From: Cryomorphaceae bacterium
GTDB taxonomy: Bacteria; Bacteroidota; Bacteroidia; Flavobacteriales_D; Cryomorphaceae
Reading direction: 5' to 3'
DNA: 64,000 nt
Assembly (NCBI GenBank): GCA_003565555.1
Contig: PXBH01000054.1
Coordinates: 1 to 64,000 of the forward strand
Shown one piece after another: positions 39,681 through 49,800 of this stretch. Each line of letters begins with the position of its first letter. Positions within the stretch are counted from its first letter, which is position 1. The position numbers and the translations under genes are program-made. The notes below the pieces were generated by a model. It did no database searches and was not told where the DNA came from. It saw only the letters and a list, made by a program, of their open reading frames with translations.

Positions 39681-40853
39681 TCAGCTGTACACGTAAGTTC
39701 CGTAGGGGCCGTCTACGGTGAGTCTTTTTCCGTCGGCAGCTTCCACCCTTCCGATCACCGCCGCATCTATTTCGAATCCGGCCGCGATTTCGCAAATGCG
39801 CTGCGCCGTGCCTGAGTCTGTATAAATCTCCAAGCGATGGCCCATATTGAATACTTTGTACATCTCTTGCCAGGGGGTGCCCGATACCCGCTGAATATGC
39901 CTGAACAAGGGGGGCACCGGCATCATGGCGTCTTTGATCACGTGGACGCCCGCTGCAAAGTGCAGAATTTTGGTCTGACCTCCCCCGCTGCAGTGCACCA
40001 TTCCGCATACGGCATCGCGGTGGGTTTCGAGAATTTTTTTGACCACCGGCGCATAGGTGCGTGTGGGCGAGAGCACCATTTCTCCCAGGGTGCCGGGCAT
40101 GTCATCCGCCCGGTCTGTGAGGGAAAAAGGGCCGCTGTAGGCAAGGCTTTCGGGGATGGCGCTGTCGAAGGTTTCGGGGTATTTCACCCCCGTTTCCTTC
40201 CGGAAAATGTCATGTCGGGCAGAGGTGAGCCCATTGCTTCCGATGCCCGAATTGTAGGCGTTTTCGTAGGTGGCTTTACCGTGAGAAGCAAGGCCTACGA
40301 TGACCTGCCCCGGGGCTATTTTGGCATTGTCAATCACCTCATCGCGCCGAATACGCGCCGTAACGGTGCTGTCTACGATAATGGTGCGAACAAGGTCGCC
40401 CACATCTGCGGTTTCTCCGCCAGTGCTGTATATCCCGATCCCGAGTCCGCGAAGATCTTCCAGCAATTCTTCGGTACCGTTGATGACGGCTGAGATGACC
40501 TCGCCCGGAATGCAAGACTTATTGCGTCCGATGGTAGAGCTGAGCATAATCCCGTCGGTGATTCCTACACAGAGGAGGTCATCGATATTCATGACTACCG
40601 CGTCTTGGGCTATGCCTTTCCATACGCTCAGGTCGCCCGTTTCTTTCCAATAGGCGTAAGCAAGGGAAGACTTCGTACCGGCGCCGTCGGCATGCATGGC
40701 AATGCAATGTTCCTCACTACCGGTGAGACGATCGGGCACAATCTTACAAAAAGCCTTCGGAAACAGCCCTTTGTCTGCGTGTTTTATGGCTGCGTGTACA
40801 TCTTCTTTGCCCGCACTTACCCCACGGGCGCTGTATCTTTTTTCCTCGGTCAT
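39681..40853 (-). CDS. purM: Phosphoribosylformylglycinamidine cyclo-ligase (AIR synthetase)
   Basis: A 390-residue PurM, which closes the imidazole ring in purine synthesis using ATP. Family motifs include HADGAGTKSSLAY, DAVVMNIDDLLCVG, GLASHGKATYENAYNSGIGS and CGMVHCSGGGQTKILHF. It is longer than the E. coli enzyme (about 345 residues), as is common in Bacteroidota. First gene of the purM-prfA-pyrF-DUF2851 run. Confidence 0.93.
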   Translation of the reverse strand: MTEEKRYSARGVSAGKEDVHAAIKHADKGLFPKAFCKIVPDRLTGSEEHCIAMHADGAGTKSSLAYAYWKETGDLSVWKGIAQDAVVMNIDDLLCVGITDGIMLSSTIGRNKSCIPGEVISAVINGTEELLEDLRGLGIGIYSTGGETADVGDLVRTIIVDSTVTARIRRDEVIDNAKIAPGQVIVGLASHGKATYENAYNSGIGSNGLTSARHDIFRKETGVKYPETFDSAIPESLAYSGPFSLTDRADDMPGTLGEMVLSPTRTYAPVVKKILETHRDAVCGMVHCSGGGQTKILHFAAGVHVIKDAMMPVPPLFRHIQRVSGTPWQEMYKVFNMGHRLEIYTDSGTAQRICEIAAGFEIDAAVIGRVEAADGKRLTVDGPYGTYVYS

Positions 40854-40920
40854 CGGAATGGTTTTACGGTTTCACACCGTGGAATGTAATTCCCCTGCGT
40901 AACCGCAAAGGTCTGAAAAT

Positions 40921-40953
40921 AAAAAAGCATCTCCGCCAAGAAAGCAGAGATGC
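40921..40953 (-). terminator. Terminator after the PorE-like gene
   Basis: GCATCTC and GAGATGC pair (40927-40933 with 40947-40953); on the minus strand T residues follow. It separates the OmpA gene from purM. Confidence 0.85.
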
Positions 40954-40973
40954 CTGAATACTGTGCGAAGTCA

Positions 40974-42980
40974 CTAATTGTCTGCCGGTTCCTCAGGAAT
41001 ATAGTCGAAGCTGAGTACGGTAAACTCTGTGCGCCTGTTCTTCTGGTGGGCGGCTTCGCGCTCCTCCTCTGATGACATGGCTGCGATTTGCGCATCGCTG
41101 ATACGCGGCTTCCGCTTTCCGTACCCTTTCGCCTGCATACGTTCACGCGGTACACCTTTGGAAATTAAGTAGTCTACACAACTTTGTGCCCGTCTTTGGC
41201 TGAGATCCAAGTTGTAGGCATCTCCACCTCTGGTATCTGTGTGTGCTTGGAGCTCGATAATGATGGTGGGGTTGTCCGTCAATGTATTGTAAAGAAAGTC
41301 GAGTGAGTCCAGAGAATTCACATCTTCATTGACCTGCAGCTCTGCGCGGTTATACGCGTAGCGTACTTCCGGAAACTCGATGGCCTTATCCGGAGCGGTG
41401 AAGGTGATGAAATACTCCTTGAGGAAAGTGGTAGATTCCGTGAGTCCGACGGTACTGATTTGGTCCTTGGCCACGAGGTACTCGGGTTTTGATACCTCGA
41501 TGGAATAATTGGTTTCCGGCAGGATGTATCGCTCCTCTCCCTTCTTTTCGAAAGTGAATGCGCCCGAACCGTCCGTAGAAGCTTCGAAAGAGGATCCGTC
41601 GCTGCCCACCACTTTGACTTCGGCCTCGGGCACGGGGTTTTGGGTGTCTTTATCGTACACTACTCCTTCGAGTGCAAATACCAGGGGCGGCAAAGAGAAG
41701 GAGTAAATGTCGTCTTTCCCGCTTCCGCCGGGACGGTCAGAGCTGAGAAATCCGCGCTCGCTGTCGCCTTCCCAAATCATTCCGAAATCGTGTCCCACGG
41801 AGTTGATCGGCGCGCCGAAGTTTTGCGGATTGCTCCATTCGCGCTCACCGGAGGGCTCAGCCATGAAGAGATCCAACCCGCCCATGCCGAGGTGTCCGTC
41901 AGATGCGAAAATGAGGACACCGTCGTCGCGCAGGAAAGGGAACATTTCGTCGCCGGGTGTATTGATCGCCGAGCCCAAATTTACCGCGGGGCCGGCGGTG
42001 CGGGAGGCTTTGTCAAAAGGAGCCATCCAAAGGTCACGACCTCCGAAGCCTCCGGGCATATCGCTGGCGAAAATGATATAGGTTTCGCCCTTATTGAAAG
42101 CAGGGTGACCTACGGTAGTATTGTCAGAGCTTCGGTCATTCTTCAGGGGCACACGCTGCGCGGTAGACCAAGACTTTTCCGTTTTTCTGGCCATAAAGAT
42201 GTCACAGCCCTTGTTCTCATCACTGGTATGTTCACAACGGGTAAAGAACAAAAGATTTCCGTCCCGTGTCACGTAAGGGGTGGCTTCACTGTGAATGGTA
42301 TTGACGCGGTATGTGAGCCTTTCGGGCTCGCTCCACTTTCCTTTTTTGTCGCGGGTAGCCATGAAGATGTCCTGAAAACTCTCCCCGGTGCGCTCATCGA
42401 CTTCGCTGCCCTGGGTACCCTGACGGGAAGATCCGAACAGGATGGTATTGTACTCCCCTTCATCCGGGTACCACCCCGGACCGAAGTCGAATTCGGGAGA
42501 ATTGAGCAAAACCTCGTTTTGAACCTGGTACCGACCGGGATTTTTACGGGCATCTCGAGCGAATTCCGCTCTGGCGATACCGATATCCGCACGCGTATCA
42601 TCCGGCTTTTTAGCTTGGTATTTTTCGTAAAACTCTATGGCTTGATTAAAATCACCTTCTCTGTGGTAGGCCTCGGCCAGGTACAAAAATGCCTCGGGCC
42701 CGTCGTACTGGGCTTTCAATGCCTTGTTGTACCATATAACCTGCTGCCTGTAATCCAGCACCATGCGGTAGCTTTCGGCAATTTGAAAGAGCAGGCGTGC
42801 CTTTTCATCAGGGGCAGATACCTTGGCATAAGCTTTTTTGTACTTGTCAATGGCACCGAAGTACGCCTCGTTTTGAAAAGCGTTGTCGGCCTCCTTTACA
42901 AGCCTCTCAGGTTGAGCGAAAACTGCGGAAAATACCATGAAGGCAGCCGTCGTAAGAAATAGGGTTTTTTTAAATTGCAT
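40974..42980 (-). CDS. PorE-like OmpA protein (TPR, propeller, regulatory-like and OmpA domains)
   Basis: A 668-residue protein with signal peptide (MQFKKTLFLTTAAFMVFSA) and four parts in order: TPR repeats (about 20-150), a PD40/WD40-like beta-propeller with repeated PxxNKGETYIIFASD-like blades (about 180-420), a carboxypeptidase-regulatory-like domain (VVYDKDTQNPVPEAEVKVVG), and a C-terminal OmpA peptidoglycan-binding domain (LQAHTDTRGG, then LSQRRAQSCVDYLISKG). This is the architecture of PorE of the type IX system, which links the secretion machinery to peptidoglycan. The ATG at 42980 is chosen for the signal peptide. Paralogues with this layout exist, so a strict PorE assignment is likely but not certain. 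Confidence 0.82.
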   Translation of the reverse strand: MQFKKTLFLTTAAFMVFSAVFAQPERLVKEADNAFQNEAYFGAIDKYKKAYAKVSAPDEKARLLFQIAESYRMVLDYRQQVIWYNKALKAQYDGPEAFLYLAEAYHREGDFNQAIEFYEKYQAKKPDDTRADIGIARAEFARDARKNPGRYQVQNEVLLNSPEFDFGPGWYPDEGEYNTILFGSSRQGTQGSEVDERTGESFQDIFMATRDKKGKWSEPERLTYRVNTIHSEATPYVTRDGNLLFFTRCEHTSDENKGCDIFMARKTEKSWSTAQRVPLKNDRSSDNTTVGHPAFNKGETYIIFASDMPGGFGGRDLWMAPFDKASRTAGPAVNLGSAINTPGDEMFPFLRDDGVLIFASDGHLGMGGLDLFMAEPSGEREWSNPQNFGAPINSVGHDFGMIWEGDSERGFLSSDRPGGSGKDDIYSFSLPPLVFALEGVVYDKDTQNPVPEAEVKVVGSDGSSFEASTDGSGAFTFEKKGEERYILPETNYSIEVSKPEYLVAKDQISTVGLTESTTFLKEYFITFTAPDKAIEFPEVRYAYNRAELQVNEDVNSLDSLDFLYNTLTDNPTIIIELQAHTDTRGGDAYNLDLSQRRAQSCVDYLISKGVPRERMQAKGYGKRKPRISDAQIAAMSSEEEREAAHQKNRRTEFTVLSFDYIPEEPADN

Positions 42981-43192
42981 GGGTAGCTTGTAGGTTAATG
43001 CAGGGGCAAAATAAGCCCGAAAATAAACAATACTTTCCGAAACGGCCAAAAAAGGCGAGGCCCGAAAGCTTTTCCGCTTGGTCGAAAATAAAAAACACGG
43101 CGGACCATACCCGTTTAAAAAGAGGACTAAACTCATGCCGGTCGGTACGCAAAGGTTTGATTCAACCGGTCCGAAAGTTCAATCTTTATGCC

Positions 43193-43229
43193 AAAAAAAC
43201 TGCGGCCCCCTTTACCGGAGGGCCGCAGT
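43193..43229 (-). terminator. Terminator of glnN
   Basis: ACTGCGGCCC and GGGCCGCAGT pair (43199-43208 with 43220-43229); on the minus strand T residues follow. The rest of the spacer to 42981 shows no gene. Confidence 0.9.
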
Positions 43230-43261
43230 CGGTTCATCAGCGGATACCGTTTTTGTACTCC

Positions 43262-45451
43262 TCAGCTTGTGAACAGAAGTTCGCGGAGTTTCGGCATAGG
43301 CCAGAGTTCATCATCTACAATGAGCTCGAGCTTATCTGCGTGATACCTGATCTCATCCATGAAAGGCTTAACCTTGTCACAATAAGCGACGGCCATTTCA
43401 TAGGCATCTTCTGTTTTATTTGCTTTTTTTCTGGCTTCGATCATCTCGTACACCTTGGTACGGATCGTTTCCGTGCGTTCTGAAATCTCCTCAATGATGG
43501 AGACTTGGGTGGCAGAAGCTTTTTCAGCCTTGGTCTTCGGAAGGATATCCTGTAGTCCTTTCACATTCTGAATCAAAAGATTTTGATAACGCAGAGCGGT
43601 GGGGATGATATGGTTCATCGCCAGGTCGCCGCATTTTCTGGACTCGATTTGTATCTGCATTCGGTACTTTTCGAGTTCAATTTCCACGCGGGCCTCCAGC
43701 TCTCTATCGCTCAGTACATTGTGGCGCCCGTAAATATCGACAACCTCCTTTTTACGGAGCAGTGCCAGGGCACGCGGAGTGTCACGCACATTGCTCAATC
43801 CGCGCTTTGCCGCCTCTTTCACCCACGCTTCTCCGTAACCGTTACCTTCAAAACGTATTGCCTTGGAAGCAGTTATGGCTGATTGAAGTTCTTTGAGAAT
43901 GGCCTCATCACGCTTCATTCCCTTAGCGATGGCTGCATCAACGGCATCTGCAAATTTACCGAGCTGCTCCGCCATGATGGTATTCAGGGCAGTCATGGGC
44001 ACGGCGCAGTTCGCCGCAGATCCCGCAGCGCGGAATTCAAATTTATTTCCCGTAAAGGCAAAGGGAGAAGTGCGGTTTCGGTCGGTATTGTCGAGCAAGA
44101 TTTCCGGAATCTTACCGATGTTCAGTTTCAGTCTGGTTTTGTCGGCCGGGGTCATCTTTCCCGCTTTGATGCTCTTCTCGAGGTCGTCGAGCATGGCACT
44201 GAGTTGTGAGCCGATAAATACGGAAATGATGGCCGGGGGCGCTTCATTGGCACCGAGGCGGTGGTCGTTGCCGGCAGATGCGATACTTGCGCGCAGCAGG
44301 TCGGCATTGTCATGAATGGCCTTTATGGTGTTGATGAAAAAAGTGAGAAACTGAAGGTTAGACTTCGGATTCTTGCCCGGTGAAAGCAGGTTCACTCCCG
44401 TATCGGTAGCCAGAGACCAGTTATTGTGTTTTCCGCTTCCGTTCAGGCCCGCGAAAGGCTTTTCGTGGAGCAGAAGGCGGAAATGATGCTTGCGCGCCGT
44501 CTTTTCGAGCAAGTCCATAAAAAGGAGGTTATGGTCATTGCTGAGGTTGGCCTCTTCATAGAGGGGCGCAGCTTCAAACTGGTTAGGAGCCACCTCATTG
44601 TGACGGGTAGTGACGGGAATACCGAGCAGGTGAGATTCGTACTCGAAGTCTCGCATAAAGGCGTGAACACGCTCGGGGATAGATCCGAAATAGTGGTCAT
44701 CAAGCTGCTGTCCTTTCGAGGGATTGTGCCCGAAGAGTACCCTTCCGGCAAATTGCAAATCGGGACGGGCATTAAAAAGGGCGGAATCCACAAGGAAGTA
44801 CTCCTGTTCCCAGCCCAAGGTCGAATGCACCTTGGTCACATTTTTATCAAAATAGCGGCACACGCGCGTCGCTGCTTTATCCACTGCGTGGAGTGCTTTG
44901 AGCAAAGGCATTTTATTGTCGAGGGCCTCGCCCGTGTAGGAAATAAAAATGGTCGGGATGCAGAGCGTATTACCGATGACAAAAGCGGGAGAAGAGGGAT
45001 CCCAAGCAGTGTATCCGCGGGCCTCGAAGGTATTGCGCAGTCCGCCGCTGGGAAAAGAGGACGCATCCGGCTCCTGCTGTACCAGATTGGCACCTTCAAA
45101 GCGCTCGATGGACTGCCCGTTGCCCACGGGAGTAAAGAAAGAATCGTGCTTCTCTGCAGTTGCTCCTGTGAGAGGCTGGAACCAGTGGGTATAGTGGGTT
45201 GCTCCCTTTCTGGCGGCCCAATCTTTCATCGATGATGCCACTTGGTCTGCCACACCTCTCGGTATGCGTGTGCCGTTGGTCATGGCATCGGTTACTGATT
45301 TTAAAGCCTCCTCGGAAAGATATTCACGCATTTGACCCATGTCAAAAACGTTGTCGGAAAAATAATCGGAAATTCTGGACGAGGGCGGTGAAGTCTTGAG
45401 CGGCTGCCTGCCCAATACTTCTTCCAAAGCCCTGAAACGAAAAGTTGCCAT
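43262..45451 (-). CDS. glnN: Glutamine synthetase type III
   Basis: A 729-residue GSIII, which assimilates ammonium into glutamine with ATP. The type III size, the ATP/glutamate-binding NGSGKHNNWS motif near residue 336, and QPLTGATAEKHDSFF, LGWEQEYFLVD and TTRHNEVAPNQFE all fit. A Bacteroidota-type promoter lies upstream and a strong terminator downstream, so it is monocistronic. Confidence 0.97.
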   Translation of the reverse strand: MATFRFRALEEVLGRQPLKTSPPSSRISDYFSDNVFDMGQMREYLSEEALKSVTDAMTNGTRIPRGVADQVASSMKDWAARKGATHYTHWFQPLTGATAEKHDSFFTPVGNGQSIERFEGANLVQQEPDASSFPSGGLRNTFEARGYTAWDPSSPAFVIGNTLCIPTIFISYTGEALDNKMPLLKALHAVDKAATRVCRYFDKNVTKVHSTLGWEQEYFLVDSALFNARPDLQFAGRVLFGHNPSKGQQLDDHYFGSIPERVHAFMRDFEYESHLLGIPVTTRHNEVAPNQFEAAPLYEEANLSNDHNLLFMDLLEKTARKHHFRLLLHEKPFAGLNGSGKHNNWSLATDTGVNLLSPGKNPKSNLQFLTFFINTIKAIHDNADLLRASIASAGNDHRLGANEAPPAIISVFIGSQLSAMLDDLEKSIKAGKMTPADKTRLKLNIGKIPEILLDNTDRNRTSPFAFTGNKFEFRAAGSAANCAVPMTALNTIMAEQLGKFADAVDAAIAKGMKRDEAILKELQSAITASKAIRFEGNGYGEAWVKEAAKRGLSNVRDTPRALALLRKKEVVDIYGRHNVLSDRELEARVEIELEKYRMQIQIESRKCGDLAMNHIIPTALRYQNLLIQNVKGLQDILPKTKAEKASATQVSIIEEISERTETIRTKVYEMIEARKKANKTEDAYEMAVAYCDKVKPFMDEIRYHADKLELIVDDELWPMPKLRELLFTS

Positions 45452-45473
45452 TGTTTGGTGGTTTATTTTGCTG

Positions 45474-45506
45474 CAAATGTACAGCAGACACGGTCAACAC
45501 CACCAA
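45474..45506 (-). promoter_or_regulatory. Promoter of glnN
   Basis: On the minus strand, TTG (45504-45506), 22 bases, then a perfect TACATTTG (45474-45481), about 23 bases before the ATG. Confidence 0.65.
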
Positions 45507-45586
45507 AAAATAACGTAAAATTACAAACATCCTATCAACATTTAGGGGCATTCAACGAAAAGTACAGCTTTTTAGCCGTTCACCCC

Positions 45587-46540
45587 CTAAAAAAACGGGG
45601 GCAACTTCAAGACAACGGCAATATATGCGAGGTAAGCCCCGAAAAGCAAGATGCCCCCCACCCTTCCGATCCGCATCCCGATCAATCCGATGGGCAGAAT
45701 GGCAAAAGAAGTGCCGAGCAGCCACCACATATCGATTTGCATGACCTTGTCGGCAACGGCAATCGGCTTAATGATCGCGGTTATGCCCAGTACGGCCAGA
45801 ATATTGTAGAGATTAGAACCGATCAGGTTCCCCAACGAAAGGTCTTTCTCACCCTTCAGTGCGGCGATCACGGAGGCTGCGAGCTCAGGCACACTCGTGC
45901 CGAAGGCCACGAGGGTAATGGCAATAACGCGGTCGGAGACACCGAAATTGACAGCGACAATTTCTGCGCCGCTCACCAACCACTCTGCACCGAATACCAG
46001 GCCTACGCTGCCTATGGCCACGAATATCAAGAGAAGGATCAAGGGTTTTTGCCTGACCGTCGGATCAATTTCGCCTGCGGCAAATTCAGGTGCATCTGAG
46101 CGGTACTCGCGCACATAGCTGAATACAATGTACGAGATGAGCAAGACCAAAAATATTATCCCGTCCGTACGGGAAATCAATCCGGTGAGCCCCGTGATAA
46201 AAAAGAGGATACTTGCCCCCATCATTACTGCGAAATCGAAACCCAAGGTGCGCTTTTTCACGGCGATCGGAAAAATCATAGCCGTTACCCCCAGAATGAG
46301 TCCGATGTTGGCAATATTGGAGCCCACCACATTGCCCACCACAATATCAGGCATACCACGCAAGGCAGCGCTGATGCTGACCAACAATTCCGGTGCGGAA
46401 GTACCGAGGGCGACCACGGTAATGCCCACCAACATGGGAGACACATTGAATTTGAGCGCGAGGCCCGCAGCGCCTTTTACCAGATAATTGCCGCCCAGCA
46501 CGAGCAGGGCAAAACCACCGAAAATATAAAGGTATTCCAT
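45587..46540 (-). CDS. Calcium/sodium antiporter (CaCA family, YrbG-like)
   Basis: A 317-residue membrane protein with about ten hydrophobic segments and the two inverted alpha repeats of the CaCA superfamily: VVALGTSAPELLVS (about 43-56) and LVAFGTSVPELAAS in the second half. It exports calcium in exchange for sodium or protons. I start it at the ATG (MEYLYIFGG); a TTG one codon upstream is possible. It follows tatA by three bases, so the two are co-transcribed. Confidence 0.92.
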   Translation of the reverse strand: MEYLYIFGGFALLVLGGNYLVKGAAGLALKFNVSPMLVGITVVALGTSAPELLVSISAALRGMPDIVVGNVVGSNIANIGLILGVTAMIFPIAVKKRTLGFDFAVMMGASILFFITGLTGLISRTDGIIFLVLLISYIVFSYVREYRSDAPEFAAGEIDPTVRQKPLILLLIFVAIGSVGLVFGAEWLVSGAEIVAVNFGVSDRVIAITLVAFGTSVPELAASVIAALKGEKDLSLGNLIGSNLYNILAVLGITAIIKPIAVADKVMQIDMWWLLGTSFAILPIGLIGMRIGRVGGILLFGAYLAYIAVVLKLPPFF

Positions 46541-46543
46541 CAA

Positions 46544-46780
46544 TCAGGAATCTCGGGGAGGCCCGTCCTTGTGCCTTTCACTGTCCAAATCCCGCTTGAC
46601 GTCATCGACCGAATTTTGAATATCGCGCTGAATCTCTCCGGTGGCCTCTTTTACTTGCCTTATGGTGCGGCCCAGACCGCGTGCAAAGCCGGGTATCTTA
46701 TCGGCACCGAAGAAAATAAGAACGAAGAGAACAACGATTACGATCTCCCCGCCGCTGATACTGAAAAACAGGAATGTCAA
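46544..46780 (-). CDS. tatA: Twin-arginine translocase subunit TatA/TatE
   Basis: A 78-residue TatA-type protein with a short N-terminal membrane helix (GGEIVIVVLFVLIFFGADKI, about residues 9-28), the hinge PGFARGLG, an amphipathic helix and a charged tail (RDLDSERHKDGPPRDS). It forms the pore for folded Tat substrates. The only plausible start is TTG; no ATG or GTG lies in frame upstream. tatC is not in the window. Confidence 0.88.
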   Translation of the reverse strand: MTFLFFSISGGEIVIVVLFVLIFFGADKIPGFARGLGRTIRQVKEATGEIQRDIQNSVDDVKRDLDSERHKDGPPRDS

Positions 46781-46803
46781 GGCGACGAATTTTATGCAAA
46801 GTT

Positions 46804-46830
46804 AAAAAGCCTTTCCGAACGGAAAGGCTT
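46804..46830 (-). terminator. Terminator of secDF
   Basis: AAGCCTTTCC and GGAAAGGCTT pair as ten perfect base pairs around GAAC. On the minus strand T residues follow, just after the secDF stop. Confidence 0.9.
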
Positions 46831-46857
46831 TTATCAAAGGTTAGCGTGTCGTGCAGG

Positions 46858-49800
46858 CTATATTTCGTCGTCTTCCGATTCTTCCAAAGAAGTACCCGTG
46901 CGGGCCGTAAGGTCAGAAACAATTGGTGCGGCGATGAAAAGAGAAGAATACGTACCCACGATAACACCGAGCATCAAAGCGAAGATGAAACCTCGGATCG
47001 ACTCACCGCCGAAAACAAAGATGATGAGCAATACGACGAAGGTCGTCATAGAGGTATTCACGGTACGGCTCAAGGTGCTGTTCAGTGCCTTATTGATCAC
47101 GCTCGGGTGTCCTTCTTTTCGGTGATCCGCAACATACTCCCGTATACGGTCGAAGACCACCACAGTGTCATTGATCGAGTAACCGACCACCGTAAGGATG
47201 GCCGCGATAAATGCCTGATCGATCTCCAGGGAGAAGGGTAAAAACCCGTGGAACAAAGCGTAGATACCGAGCACAACAATCACATCGTGGAACATGGCCG
47301 CGATGGCACCCACACCGTACTGCCACTTCTTGAATCGGAATACAATGTAGGCGAAGATGATGAGAAGAGAGAAAATTACAGCAGACGTGGAAGATGTCCT
47401 GAAGTCGTCGGAAATAGAAGGATCCACCTTTCTGGACTCCATGATTTCGTAGGGCATATTCAAGCCGTCCAAACCTGCTGCCAGTGCGTCTTCCACCCGC
47501 TTATCCGCATCGCGGCTGTCATCGTCCACCAAAAATTTGGTGGTGATTTTTACTTGGTTTGCACTCCCGAAGGTTTTCACTTCAGGGGGAGCCGAGGTGC
47601 CGTCCTCGTAAACAAAAGTATTCCCGAGGGTGCCCCTGACCTCATCGAGCTCGGCGGGTTGGTCAAATTTTACCGTATAGGTGCGTCCCCCCGTAAAGTC
47701 TACGCCGAAATTGAGTCCGCGCATAAAAAGTGCGGAAACCCCGATAAGAATAACCACGGTCGAAACCCCGTAAAATGTTTTTCGTCTGGGGATGAAACGC
47801 ACCTTGGCATTGACCAAGATGTTTTTGGACCACTCCATGAAAAAGGAAATCGATTTTCCTTTGTCGAGACGCGCTTCGAAAATAAGCCGTGTAATGAAAA
47901 TGGCCGAGAAAAGCGAAGTAAAAATACCGATTATCAAGGTAGTAGCAAACCCTTTAATGGGTCCCGAACCGAAGGATACGAGTACAATTGCCGTCAGCAA
48001 TGTGGTGAGGTTGGCATCGACAATGGCTGAATAGGCCTTATTATAACCTTCCTTTAAGGCTGCTTTCACTCCCTTTCCGCGCCGGAGCTCTTCCCGGACG
48101 CGTTCAAAGATCAGCACATTGGCATCTACAGCCATACCGATGGTAAGAACGATACCTGCAATACCCGGCAGGGTCAGCGCCGCCTGAATAGACGCCAGCG
48201 CTCCGATCAGGAAAAAGAGGTTTGCCAAAAGGGCAATGTCAGAGACGATACCCGCGCCTTTGTAGTAGAATATCATGTAAAACAGTACAACAACCAAGGC
48301 AATAATGAACGACATCAAGCCGTCATTGATGTTTTGCTGTCCGAGTGACGGCCCGACTACTGATTCGTCAACGATGTTTGCCGGTGCGGGAAGGGCCCCT
48401 GCTTTCAAAAGATTGGCCAAATCGAGGGCTTCCTGAATCTGCTCATTACGGTTGCCCTGCCCCATGGATATGACAGATTGACCTGTGGCAATCTCACTCT
48501 GCACGACCGGCGCGGAGTATACATAATTGTCCAGTACAATGGCCACAACCCGCTTCGGTGTCTGGCTCGACGCTGCGGCCGTCATTTCCTTCCACTTCCT
48601 GGCGCCTTCACTGTTCATCGACATGGCGGCCTGCACCTGTCCGTTGATATCGTACTGCTGAGAGGCATCGGTAATTACAGAACCGTCGAGCGGGGCTCGG
48701 CCGTCTCTCGTATCTACTTTGATGGCATACAGCCGCATGACATTGTCATTGCGCTCATCGGGTTCAGCTGCCCAGAGCAGGCGAAGATCTTTGGGGAGGA
48801 TATCCCGCACCACCTTTTCGTTGAGCATCTTATTTACTTCGGCGGTGTCAGTGAGGAGTGCATACCCCACCACGGGGCCCTGGAAAGGCTGCCCGGATTG
48901 ATCCACGGAAGGAGCCAATTTTGTGAACAAGGGCAACCTTTTATTGCGCTCCTCTTCGGTCAAGTCACTGTCAAACTCATCATCGTCGAGCGACAAGAGA
49001 TCATCGTCCTCAACATCCGAGGTGTCTTCTCCCGCCAACAAATCATCTATGTCAAGGTCTCCGGCATCGTCGGTAATTTCCGCATCTTCGTCCTCAACCT
49101 CAACCTCATCTTCAACCTCTCCGTCGGGGTCAAAATCGGGAAAATACTTTTCGCTCAGGAGTGTATTGGCCTGATCGAGGTATGGGAGAATTTCGGAATT
49201 TTCAAATGTATTCCAGAATTCAAGGTTGGCCGTACTGCGAAGCTGTCGGCGCACGCGCTCTTTGTCTTTCACACCGGGAAGCTCCACCAAAATGCGCCCC
49301 GTAAACTGCTGCTTTTGAATGGTGGGTTGGGTCACGCCGAATTTATCGATTCGCGTACGCAGAATTTTCTCCGTATTGTTGATGGCAACGCGAGATTCCT
49401 CCCTGAGTTTTTCGATCACTTCGGCATTGGTCGCCTCGCGGGGAAAGCGGTCTTTATTGTCACGGCTGTGAAAAACCGTAGCCATCTTCGTCTCCGGCAT
49501 ACGCTGATCCCAAGCACGTGCGAAAAGGGTAACAAAATCTTCCTGACTCGCTTTGCGCATTTCTTTGGCATCTGCCACTACTTTGAGGAGGTCCTCATTT
49601 CGCGCATTGTTGCTCAGGTTGACGATCAAATCGGGTATAGAGACTTCCAAGGTCACGCTCATCCCGCCCGCGAGGTCGAGTCCCAAGTTAATCTGCTTGG
49701 CCTTAGACTCCTGATAGGTGTACCCGAAAAGCGGATAAATGGGTTCGGAAGCGTTCTTTGTCAGGAACTCCGTTTTAAATTCTTCCAGAAGCAGAGCTTC

